Shown one piece after another: positions 5,875 through 10,752 of a stretch of DNA of 10,752 nt. The DNA comes from Baffinella frigidus (Eukaryota; Cryptophyceae; Cryptomonadales; Baffinellaceae). The notes under the pieces are model-generated. The model did no database searches and had not been told where the DNA came from. It saw nothing but the letters and a program-made list of their open reading frames with translations. The position numbers and the translations under genes are program-made. The stretch is from positions 72,616-83,367 of the forward strand of contig MU646305.1 in NCBI GenBank assembly GCA_026770585.1. The letters run 5' to 3'. Every line of letters begins with the position of its first letter. Position 1 is the stretch's first letter.

Positions 5875-6204
5875 GGATTTTGTACTACCCCAAACGCTTG
5901 CCATTTAAGGGATAGGGTCCCAGAGGGGGGAGAGGCTCCTTGTGAGCCATTTCCTGGCCACTGCACTGGCGGACAAGACCACGCACCCGACATGCTGGGG
6001 GCTCCCAGGCTCTTAGGAAAGGAGATACATGTACATTGTAGTTCAGAGAGAGGGAGGAAGCCACTGGAGTGAAACGAGCACGAAAACACGACAGCGGCAA
6101 GCTTCGCCGGAGGACACGAGAGGTGCATGTGTGGGGCTGAGGCTCGCTCAGGCACTTGCCCGAGAACCCCGAGGGTACAGAGATGCCTCAGAGAATACTT
6201 GAGA

Positions 6205-6262
6205 ATGCGTAACTTAAGATGCCCCGTAACTTCAGAACAGATGCCCCGTAACTTAAGAATAC
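6205..6262. repeat. 22-bp tandem repeat
   Basis: ATGCCCCGTAACTTCAGAAC followed by AG at 6219-6240, then ATGCCCCGTAACTTAAGAAT followed by AC at 6241-6262, preceded by a truncated unit ATGCGTAACTTAAG at 6205. Confidence 0.85.
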
Positions 6263-6277
6263 GGAACAGATTCGACC

Positions 6278-6354
6278 CCTGCGTGTTCTTGATTTAGTAC
6301 CAGGGGGTTGACTGAATCTCGCGTTCAACAATCTGGTACTACCTTAAGAACAGG
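6278..6354. mobile_element. Foldback element, CCTG..TGTTCTTGAT ends, copy 1
   Basis: CCTGCGTGTTCTTGATTTAG TACCAG at the left pairs with CTGGTACTACCTTAAGAACA GG at the right; the inner arm GGTTGACTGAATCTCGCG pairs loosely with CGCGTTCAACAATCT. 77 bp. A left-half copy is at 9562-9610. Confidence 0.75.
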
Positions 6355-6500
6355 CCAGGTAATCATGTAGAGGAAACAACCTACCGTAGGACCCCAGGGC
6401 GGTGGGTGTCCTTGTTCGCAAGTATTCCCGGAACGCGCGACCGTACATTTACTTCTTACCGCCGTCTCTCCCTCCCCTTGCTCCCTCCCTCCACTCTACA

Positions 6501-6544
6501 CTCCTCTCTCTCTCTCGCTCTCTCTCTCTCTCGCTCGCTCGCTC
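6501..6544. repeat. (CT)n / (CTCG)n microsatellite
   Basis: CTCTCTCT repeat with CTCG variants, within a longer pyrimidine-rich stretch from about 6465. It starts about 15 bp beyond the stop codon of the zinc-finger gene, so it is probably in its 3' UTR, where the transcript carries GA repeats. Confidence 0.92.
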
Positions 6545-6558
6545 TTCACTAACGGGGC

Positions 6559-7476
6559 TCACAATCGAGGCTCACAAATGGCCTCGACAGAGATTCTAGA
6601 ACTTCGTGTCGGACCATTCGCACTTGTAGGCTGGGCAGTATGGACGGGCTGGTGCCGCGACAGCGCCAAGGCCGATTTGAAGGCTTTGTCGCACTTGCCG
6701 CACGGGAACGGTTTGAGCCCCGAGTGGGACTTTTCGTGGGTCCTCAGCACCGTCGCTGTCGGGTACTCCTTCTTGCAGATGGAACACGCGTGCGGCTGCC
6801 ATCCGCTGAGGACAGGGTACGGGTACAGCATCGCGACAGCGGGCCCCGTCATCGGCGCGGGCGGCTTGACGTTCGCACGCGCGTGGTCGTCCTGCGCCCT
6901 CGAGCCCACAGCGTGCCCCCCCGCCGCCGCCGCTCCTGCTTTTCTGACAGCGTTCCAGCACACATCCGCCGCAGAGACCGGGCCCGGGACAGTCACGGCG
7001 TCGGGCACGGCGTCGGTCACGGCAGCGCCGCCCGAATTTATCTTCTGTCTCTTCGCCGCGGCAGCCTCTGCTTGCTCCGCAATCGCCTCCATCCACCCCT
7101 TTGGTCGCGAGCTGTCCACGCCGCCCGCATTCGCCTTTCGCCCCAATTTTTTCTGCGCGCCCTGCTCTGCGCTGGAAGTTCTTCCAACGACGCCCCCAAG
7201 CTGCCCAGCAGCAGTATCCTTGATTCCCCCCGGAGGCGCCGACGCGCCGGCTAGAACGGCGTCTTTTGCTGAGTGAGAATTCGCATGGTTCTTCAGAGAA
7301 ACGGCCGACTTGAAGGCTTTGTCGCACTGGAGGCAGGGGAACGGTTTCAGCCCTGAGTGCGACTTTTCGTGCGTCTTCAGCACCGTCGCTGTCGGGTACT
7401 CCTTGGAGCAGATGGAGCACTTGTGCGGTCTCCATCCGCTGAGGACAGGGTACGGCATCGCAAAGGGCCCCGACAT
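6559..7476 (-). CDS. C2H2 zinc-finger protein, four fingers in two duplicated pairs
   Basis: Probable nuclear DNA-binding protein of 305 residues. Four classical C-x2-C-x12-H-x3-H fingers: C20/C23/H36/H40, C48/C51/H64/H68, C231/C234/H247/H251 and C259/C262/H275/H279. Within each pair the linker is HSGLKPFPC, a variant of the TGEKPF linker that places adjacent fingers on DNA. The two pairs are near copies, each preceded by YPVLSGWxPH. Fingers 1 and 3 have the same predicted contact residues (T, T, V, T); fingers 2 and 4 differ (S,V,S,N versus S,L,A,R). The 160-residue spacer is Ala/Gly-rich with basic patches (KKLGRK, AKRQK) that may be nuclear localisation signals. ATG 7476 is the first in frame: a TGA lies about 30 bp upstream, inside an inverted piece of the repeat unit. 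The gene may thus be intact with a new start or 5'-truncated. Targets are unknown. Confidence 0.85.
   Translation of the reverse strand: MSGPFAMPYPVLSGWRPHKCSICSKEYPTATVLKTHEKSHSGLKPFPCLQCDKAFKSAVSLKNHANSHSAKDAVLAGASAPPGGIKDTAAGQLGGVVGRTSSAEQGAQKKLGRKANAGGVDSSRPKGWMEAIAEQAEAAAAKRQKINSGGAAVTDAVPDAVTVPGPVSAADVCWNAVRKAGAAAAGGHAVGSRAQDDHARANVKPPAPMTGPAVAMLYPYPVLSGWQPHACSICKKEYPTATVLRTHEKSHSGLKPFPCGKCDKAFKSALALSRHQPVHTAQPTSANGPTRSSRISVEAICEPRL
6862..6970 (-). repeat. Segment X, coding copy inside the zinc-finger gene (residues about 170-205)
   Basis: On the - strand this runs from GGCGGATGTGTGCTGG to GTGCGAACGTCAAGCCG. It encodes the Ala/Arg-rich stretch just before the second finger pair. It matches the + strand at 7478-7588 at roughly 88% by eye, that is, in the opposite orientation. 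Confidence 0.88.
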
Positions 7477-7477
7477 C

Positions 7478-7588
7478 GGCGGATATGTGCTGGACCGCTG
7501 TCAGAAAAGAAGGGGAGGCGGCGGCTGGGGGGCACGCTGCAGGCTCGACTGCGCAGGACAACCACGCGACGTGCGAACGTCAAGCCGT
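7478..7588 (+). repeat. Segment X, inverted copy upstream of the zinc-finger start
   Basis: On the + strand it reads GGCGGATATGTGCTGGACCG to GTGCGAACGTCAAGCCG. In the second unit the same segment directly precedes MTGPAVAM on the coding strand; here it directly precedes MSGPFAM but is flipped. The edges carry GGCGG / CCGCC short inverted motifs in the other copy. The inversion brings an in-frame TGA just before the ATG and could have removed an upstream coding region. Confidence 0.85.
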
Positions 7589-7611
7589 AACAGCGCCCCC
7601 GAATCGGGGGC

Positions 7612-7768
7612 CCCGATGAAGTGGAAGCGTCAGTCCTGGATGGCTTTCAGGGCCCGAAGCGAACCAAATCGCTTCCCCGCTAATTCCTTTTACCATCCAC
7701 GAAGGGCGTGTCGTTGGGCTATGGTAGGAGCATTTAAAATCTCAAGGACCTGACGGACCACACAGCGG
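7612..7768. repeat. Dispersed diverged repeat, copy 1
   Basis: TGGAAGCGTCAGTCCTGGAT followed by GGCTT (7622 on) resembles 8523-8548. AAATCTCAAGGACCTGACGG followed by ACCACACAG (7737 on) resembles 8621-8650. Both blocks occur in the same order and spacing is similar, so they look like one old repeat of about 150 bp. No coding potential is recognised. Confidence 0.45.
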
Positions 7769-7859
7769 AATAGAAAGGGATTTTCGGCCCAGAGCGGGCC
7801 ACCTTTCCTATGCTCCTAGGACTAGTCCTACCGTGGGACCCCAGGCAGGTGCGGGCCCC

Positions 7860-7980
7860 AACAGGGGTGCCTCGCTCATAAGAAACGCCCACACCCCTAG
7901 GAACACCATAGGGCCCTAGGCATAGCCCTACTGTAGGGTCCTAGCAGGAGGCGCTTTCTTATGAGCGAGGTACCCCTGTA
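7860..7980. mobile_element. TACAGGGGTACC palindromic element, copy e
   Basis: Ends ACAGGGGTGCCTCGCTCAT and ATGAGCGAGGTACCCCTGTA; core ACCATAGGGCCCTAGGCATA then GCCCTACTGTAGGG. Just beyond its right end, 7983-8006 (ATGTAATTTCGAACAACCCC, then TGTA) looks like a degraded end of the 491-bp family, the same pairing seen at 4569. Confidence 0.92.
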
Positions 7981-8097
7981 CATGTAATTTCGAACAACCC
8001 CTGTACACGCGAAGCCTCTCCTTGCCAGCTCTTTGAGGAAAATAAATTTATTGAAACGCACCACGCTGCCCCGGCGCTAGGGAAGTGACCGCGGACG

Positions 8098-8226
8098 TAC
8101 AGGGGTACTTCGCTCATAAGAAACCGCCCACCCCCCTAGGGACCACCATAGGGCCCTACGCATAGTCCTACTGTAGGGTCCTACATGTATAGGGGGGTGG
8201 TTTCTCATGAGCGAGGTACCCCTGTA
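8098..8226. mobile_element. TACAGGGGTACC palindromic element, copy f, flanked by 20-bp direct repeats
   Basis: Ends TACAGGGGTACTTCGCTCAT and ATGAGCGAGGTACCCCTGTA. It is flanked by GGGAAGTGACCGCGGACGTA (8080-8099) and GGGAAGTGACCGCAGACGTA (8227-8246), 19 of 20 identical, the left copy overlapping the terminal TA. This is the best evidence in the window that the family inserts as a unit. Confidence 0.93.
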
Positions 8227-8312
8227 GGGAAGTGACCGCAGACGTAGGGGCTTATGACCAGAACGTCACAAAGTGGAACTCTCAAGAGCTCTTGTCTGAA
8301 CGCTACAGCCTT

Positions 8313-8380
8313 GAGTGAATCTACGCCGACGTCCTCATAACCTCTGCGTCCTTGGGTGCCCTTAGAGCCTAGATACCGAC
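8313..8380 (+). repeat. Dispersed repeat (GTCCTCATAA family), copy B
   Basis: GTGAATCTACGCCGACGTCC TCATAACC then TGCGTCCTTGGGTGCCC and AGAGCCTAGATACCGACAT. Shares its first 20 bp exactly with copy A (read on the - strand), whereas copy C differs before GCCGAC. Confidence 0.85.
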
Positions 8381-8515
8381 ATCTTGAGAGCAGCCCCGAG
8401 GCGGGCCCTTGCAGAGGCGCACATCACACAGTGCCTTCCAGGCAGCATGCCTCTCTCGCTTTGCGCGTCACATTCCTCGAGGAACAACATACATGTATGC
8501 GACGCAGCACCGCCG

Positions 8516-8660
8516 CATCGAATGGAAGCGTTCAGTTCTGGATGGCTTCCCGCCGCTTTCTGCGGCGGGGAGGGCCTTTCTGCAGGATACGTTCCAGTGT
8601 CCGCCTAAGGTGGGAGTTCAAAGACCCTAGAGGGACCTAACGGTACACAGTCGAGGCACC
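8516..8660. repeat. Dispersed diverged repeat, copy 2
   Basis: Counterpart of 7612-7768: TGGAAGCGTTCAGTTCTGGA then TGGCTT at 8523, and GAGGGACCTAACGGTACACAG at about 8630. The middle differs. 8381-8515 shows no feature. Confidence 0.45.
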
Positions 8661-8695
8661 CCATGTACACGCTGCGCTTGAAACTCTGTTTGCAA

Positions 8696-8846
8696 CCACC
8701 AACCCTCACGGCTTTGGGCAAATCGAAGATTTTCGATTTCCCGATTTCAAGGGGAATTGGAGCCGTTGAAGTCGGATTCCGACTTCAACCCCCTTGGAAT
8801 ATCGTGATGAAAATCGTCGATTTGCCCAATCCGTGAGGGTTGGTGG
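8696..8846. mobile_element. Foldback element, CCACCAACCCTCACGG ends
   Basis: Perfect 16-bp ends CCACCAACCCTCACGG / CCGTGAGGGTTGGTGG. The arms continue as GGGCAAATCGAAGATTTTCG pairing with CGTCGATTTGCCC, and the centre is GTTGAAGTCGGATTCCGACT plus TCAAC, a near-perfect palindrome. 151 bp, non-coding. No flanking duplication was obvious. Confidence 0.9.
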
Positions 8847-8946
8847 AAGGCGCGAGCCGGGAGGGCCCGCTCGCGAGTCTGACTCTCCCTCTCTCTCCCC
8901 CAGCCCACAGTGTCGGAGATCCCCCTCCCACCCACAACCCCCCGCG

Positions 8947-9075
8947 CCACCCTGGAGACGACTTTAGAGCAAATGGACACCTCCCAAAAGTCAACTCCCC
9001 ACGAGTGTTCTGCTCTGAGTAGTACAATCGTGGGGAGTTGACTTATGATTTGCTCTCAAGTCGTCTCCAGGGTGG
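8947..9075. mobile_element. Foldback element, CCACCCTGGAGACGACTT ends
   Basis: Ends CCACCCTGGAGACGACTTTA GAGCAAAT and ATTTGCTCTCAAGTCGTCTC CAGGGTGG, one mismatch; inner arms AAGTCAACTCCCCACGA / TCGTGGGGAGTTGACTT. 129 bp. Its right end lies one base from the duplicated last codons of DNAAF10 (9077-9109), placing it directly downstream of that gene. Confidence 0.92.
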
Positions 9076-9076
9076 C

Positions 9077-9109
9077 TTACACGGTGTTGAGCTTGGTGAC
9101 GATGCCGAC
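9077..9109 (-). pseudogene. Duplicated 3' end of the last DNAAF10 exon
   Basis: 33 bp matching 9163-9195 with one mismatch. On the - strand it reads VGIVTKLNTV and TAA, the same C-terminus and stop as the real exon. It could supply a second, equivalent stop only if the 53 bp between were removed. Confidence 0.85.
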
Positions 9110-9162
9110 GTCCTCATAACTTTGCGTCCTTAGATGCCCTCACAGCCTAGATACCCACAGCG
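9110..9162 (+). repeat. Dispersed repeat (GTCCTCATAA family), copy C, lying between duplicated exon ends
   Basis: GTCCTCATAACTTTGCGTCC TTAGATGCCC then AGCCTAGATACCCACAG, matching copies A and B. It separates the two 33-bp copies of the DNAAF10 terminus, as expected if it was inserted with a long target duplication. Confidence 0.8.
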
Positions 9163-9237
9163 TTAGACGGTGTTGAGCTTGGTGACGATGCCGACACGCA
9201 CTGACTGATCGTAGGATCCGAAGACGCACAGCCCCTC
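9163..9237 (-). CDS. DNAAF10: DNAAF10/WDR92 (Monad), terminal exon
   Basis: WD40 co-factor that works with the R2TP/prefoldin-like chaperone system in cytoplasmic preassembly of axonemal dynein arms. This exon has 24 codons, EGLCVFGSYDQSVRVGIVTK LNTV, then TAA. The family C-terminus as recalled from the human protein (GLCVCSSFDQTVRVLIVTKL) matches almost residue for residue. It starts at acceptor GTCGCAG|GAG (CAG = 9238-9240 on the + strand) in phase 0, continuing from the exon at 10408-10524. The last 11 codons are duplicated just downstream. Identity rests on memory of the family, not on a search, but the match is very specific. Confidence 0.92.
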   Translation of the reverse strand, partial: EGLCVFGSYDQSVRVGIVTKLNTV

Positions 9238-9241
9238 CTGC

Positions 9242-9377
9242 GACGCCAGACTCTTGTAAGAGGTCGCCAAAAGTCCATTCCCCGGAAGGAAAAACGGGAA
9301 ATTGTTTACTTCTGGGGTAGTTGGACGCCAGAATTGGCGTTCCCCAAGGGAGTTACCCCCTCCAGCAGTCTGGCGTG
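9242..9377. mobile_element. Inverted-repeat element with ACGCCAGACT / AGTCTGGCGTGGT ends at the intron acceptor
   Basis: ACGCCAGACT at 9242 pairs with AGTCTGGCGT at 9365; inside is CGCCAGAATTGGCG. The CTGGCGTGGT end matches the two elements near 1068 and 1363, so it may belong to the same family. On the transcript strand it ends in AGTCTGGCGTCGCAG, i.e. the acceptor directly follows the terminal repeat. Confidence 0.6.
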
Positions 9378-9401
9378 GTGCGTTACGCCACGGAAGCTCA
9401 G

Positions 9402-9506
9402 TATCCCTTAAGTGGTCATACCGTCAAATCTGACGGCCAAGAGGTCCTAGGCAGGTCCTAGGACCCTACGGTAGGGCGTATGCGCCTACTGGCCACTTAC
9501 GGGATA
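9402..9506. mobile_element. Foldback element, CTTAAGTG-ended family, copy 2
   Basis: Ends TATCCCTTAAGTGG and CCACTTACGGGATA. The core from CCAAGAGGTCCTAGGCAGG to GTAGGGCGTATGCGCCTACT matches 3581-3634. An inner palindrome CCGTCAAATCTGACGG replaces the GCCTGCAAATTTGCAGGC of copy 1. Confidence 0.85.
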
Positions 9507-9561
9507 GCGATATCTGGGTTACAAGAACCCAGAACTTTAAGAACTCCCACAGGAGTTGGGG

Positions 9562-9610
9562 CCTGCGTGTTCTTGATTAAGTACCAGAGGGTTGACTGAA
9601 TCTCACGTTT
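9562..9610. repeat. Left-half copy of the 6278-6354 foldback element
   Basis: CCTGCGTGTTCTTGATTAAG, then TACCAGAGGGTTGACTGAAT and CTCACG, a few differences from 6278-6325. The right arm is missing. A separate TTAAGAACTCCCACAGGAGT hairpin sits just upstream. Confidence 0.8.
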
Positions 9611-10050
9611 AGTCCTAATGCGATTTGTCAAAGAAAACAGACACCGACCGAGGCTCGACCAAGGGAGTGCGTACAGCCCGTGTTTTTGTACCTGGATCAA
9701 AACAGATCATATCTCGAACAGTCTTGCACCGCAGAGACCAACCGGGGCAGGGGCGGGAGCCGCGGTGAATGATGACAGGGAAATGACGCCGCTTCAGTGG
9801 ACTGGGAGGTAGGGTAACGAGCAGGCAGCGCGGGGTGTGCTGACAAACCTCGTTCCGCAGTTATTACTGCACAGGATGTGTTGTAGTATTAAAGCCAGAA
9901 ATCCCTGTAGTAAGAGTGATATCGCAGGGATCCGAGGGACCTTCGTAGGACCGTCCTAGGGCGACGTGTGAAGACGGGCCCTAGGACGGGCCCGCCTCAA
10001 AAGGAGACCCCCCTCGTGGGGAATACACTCATCAGTGTGGGCATGAGACC

Positions 10051-10227
10051 GTAGAGCGCTGTGCAGAGAAGTTGGCCACCGGGAAATGGGAAAATGGGAA
10101 AATTGGAGCCATTTTGTCAACTTTCGAGAAATGCATGGTACTGAATTTCTCAAAAGTTGTCACAATGGCTCCAATTTCTCGATTTTCCATTATTTCCCGT
10201 GGCCAACTTCTCTGCACAGCGCTCTAC
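10051..10227. mobile_element. 177-bp foldback element, GTAGAGCGCTGTGCAGAG ends
   Basis: Ends GTAGAGCGCTGTGCAGAGAA GTTGGCCAC and GTGGCCAACTTCTCTGCACA GCGCTCTAC are exact complements over 29 bp. Inner arms ATTGGAGCCATTTTG / CACAATGGCTCCAATT and TTTCGAGAAATGC / TGAATTTCTCAAAA also pair. It is non-coding and lies in the DNAAF10 intron; peptides read through it on either strand are artefacts. Confidence 0.93.
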
Positions 10228-10258
10228 GACCGTTCTACGGTCAGGTGGGGGGAGAGAC

Positions 10259-10398
10259 CCGTAGGGTTTAGGGTTCAAGGGTCCAAGGGTCGGAGTCAGG
10301 GTCGGAGGTTGAGGTTTTAGGGTTGTAGGGTCAAGGGTATAGGGTGCAGGGTGTGAGGTTGCAGGTTCCAGGGTTGAGGGTGTAGGGTTTAGCGTTGA
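10259..10398. repeat. Degenerate GGGTTTA-type telomere-like array next to the DNAAF10 donor
   Basis: GGGTTTA, GGGTTCA, GGGTCCA, GGGTTGA, GGGTGTA and similar units on a mostly 7-bp spacing, ending about 9 bp from the DNAAF10 donor. On the transcript (- strand) it reads as the C-rich CCCTAAA strand, the same transcript-relative strand as the 731-950 and 2043-2165 arrays. Confidence 0.92.
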
Positions 10399-10407
10399 GG
10401 GAGGGAC

Positions 10408-10524
10408 CTTGTCGTTGGACCAGTCGAAGGAGTTAATGGGCTGCGTCGAGAAGTTGCGGGAGTTGAGCAGCTCGACCGTGCCCATCACCCCCGTCTCGAT
10501 CCCCTCTTCATCCTTCACCACCCG
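10408..10524 (-). CDS. DNAAF10: DNAAF10/WDR92 (Monad), penultimate exon
   Basis: 39 codons: [20 protein letters not shown] then [19 protein letters not shown]. The family C-terminal region carries the same string of landmarks: KDxEGIExGV, then LSTQPISSLDWSPDK, then GLCV. These include the last WD-repeat strand (SFDWS). The exon is bounded by acceptor GGGGTGCAG (10525-10527) and donor AAG|GTCCCT (10407). The frame stays open upstream ([11 protein letters not shown]) and that could be coding instead, since the family has a GLHLWK-type strand there. The remaining five or more WD repeats must lie to the right of the window. Confidence 0.9.
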
Positions 10525-10527
10525 CTG
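10485..10527 (-). repeat. Exon segment that is duplicated upstream (parent copy)
   Basis: On the - strand CAGCGGGTGGTGAAGGATGA to GGGGGTGA. It recurs at 10582-10624 with about six changes. Similarity continues on the upstream side (10528-10562 with 10659-10695). Confidence 0.8.
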
Positions 10528-10581
10528 CACCCCGACGATGCGGTTCAGTCTCACGCCACAATGCGCCTTCGCGGCGAGTTT

Positions 10582-10695
10582 TCACCCCAGTCTCGGTCCC
10601 TGCCTCGTCCTTCACCACCCGCTGTGTTTTCGAGGTGTGGTGTGGGGTTGAGTGCTTGTGGGTGCATCCCCACGCTCCGCTTCAGTCCCACATGC
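10582..10695 (-). pseudogene. Partial duplicate of the DNAAF10 penultimate exon and its upstream flank
   Basis: Reads VVKDEAGTETGV on the - strand, against [12 protein letters not shown] in the parent, then loses similarity. A 34 to 37-bp piece (10625-10658) splits the duplicate from a second matching block at 10659-10695 (GTGGGACTGAAGCGGAGCG on the - strand). It has an ACACAG acceptor-like end of its own, so it could be a decayed or alternative exon. 10696-10752 shows only GC-rich DNA. Confidence 0.6.
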
Positions 10696-10752
10696 CTCAC
10701 GCACAGGCCCGCCCCGGGACACAATCCCCCGCATTTGGAGGGCCGGGGGGGG

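Larger units (their letters stand above)
9238..10407 (-). other. DNAAF10 intron (1170 bp, phase 0) packed with foldback elements
   Basis: Donor AAG|GTCCCT at 10407, acceptor TCGCAG at 9238. From the donor it contains a C-strand telomere-like array, a 177-bp foldback, a partial foldback at 9562, a CTTAAGTG element and a CTGGCGTGGT-ended element that reaches the acceptor. Both splice sites lie within about 12 bp of repeats. The stretch 9611-10050 has no clear feature apart from CCTAGG-type small dyads near 9944-9992. Confidence 0.85.

Noticed and set aside
5601-6155. 184-residue - strand open frame
   Set aside because: Crosses an (AG)n microsatellite, giving poly Leu-Ser, and the repeated GGATTTTGTACT and AGGGATAGGGTCCC pieces; no domain or conserved stretch is seen.
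6260-6290. TTCGACCCC as a tRNA T-arm
   Set aside because: No matching acceptor, D or anticodon arms could be found around it; it is next to a foldback element.
6578-7276. 232-residue + strand open frame antisense to the zinc-finger gene
   Set aside because: Shadow of the GC-rich zinc-finger gene; the finger Cys/His pattern is only on the - strand.
10072-10320. 82-residue + strand open frame and matching - strand frames
   Set aside because: Lies within the 177-bp foldback element; similar peptides on both strands reflect its palindromic arms.

Overview
This is nuclear DNA from a eukaryote, most likely a flagellated microalga or other protist. Coding pieces are short, GC-rich and interrupted by GT-AG introns. 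The non-coding DNA is full of 7-bp telomere-like repeats, microsatellites and palindromic transposon-like elements, and nothing resembles a bacterial operon. The clearest gene on the right encodes a dynein-arm assembly factor, so the organism probably has motile cilia. From memory only, peptides read through the main palindromic element (YRGTSLIRN type) occur in predicted proteins of some algal genomes, perhaps cryptophytes; this was not checked.

Layout. (1) 1-3021, + strand: the 3' part of an unrecognised multi-exon gene, exons approximately 112-150, 969-1058, 2179-2652 and 2941-3021, all joined in phase 0. Its introns hold C-rich 7-mer arrays, two related short inverted-repeat elements and two extra copies of part of exon 2. 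(2) 3022-6500: no convincing gene. It holds a CTT microsatellite, a cluster of GTGT/ACAC palindromes, four copies of one palindromic element family (TACAGGGGTACC ends), a 491-bp composite palindrome and several other foldback elements. (3) 6559-7476, - strand: a C2H2 zinc-finger protein of 305 residues built from an internally duplicated two-finger unit. A 110-bp piece of the duplication lies inverted just upstream of its start codon. (4) 7600-9075: more palindromic elements, one flanked by 20-bp direct repeats. (5) 9163-10752, - strand: the last two recognised coding exons of DNAAF10/WDR92 (Monad), separated by a 1.17-kb intron packed with foldback elements and a telomere-like array. The rest of the gene lies beyond the right edge.

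The most unusual theme is repeated short duplication of exon sequence (20 to 60 bp) around inserted elements: at exon 2 of the left gene, at the last exon of DNAAF10, and (non-coding) around one palindromic element; a further exon-fragment duplication lies upstream of the DNAAF10 penultimate exon. This fits an insertion or repair process that leaves long target duplications and may help build introns. That mechanism is inference; the duplications themselves are visible.
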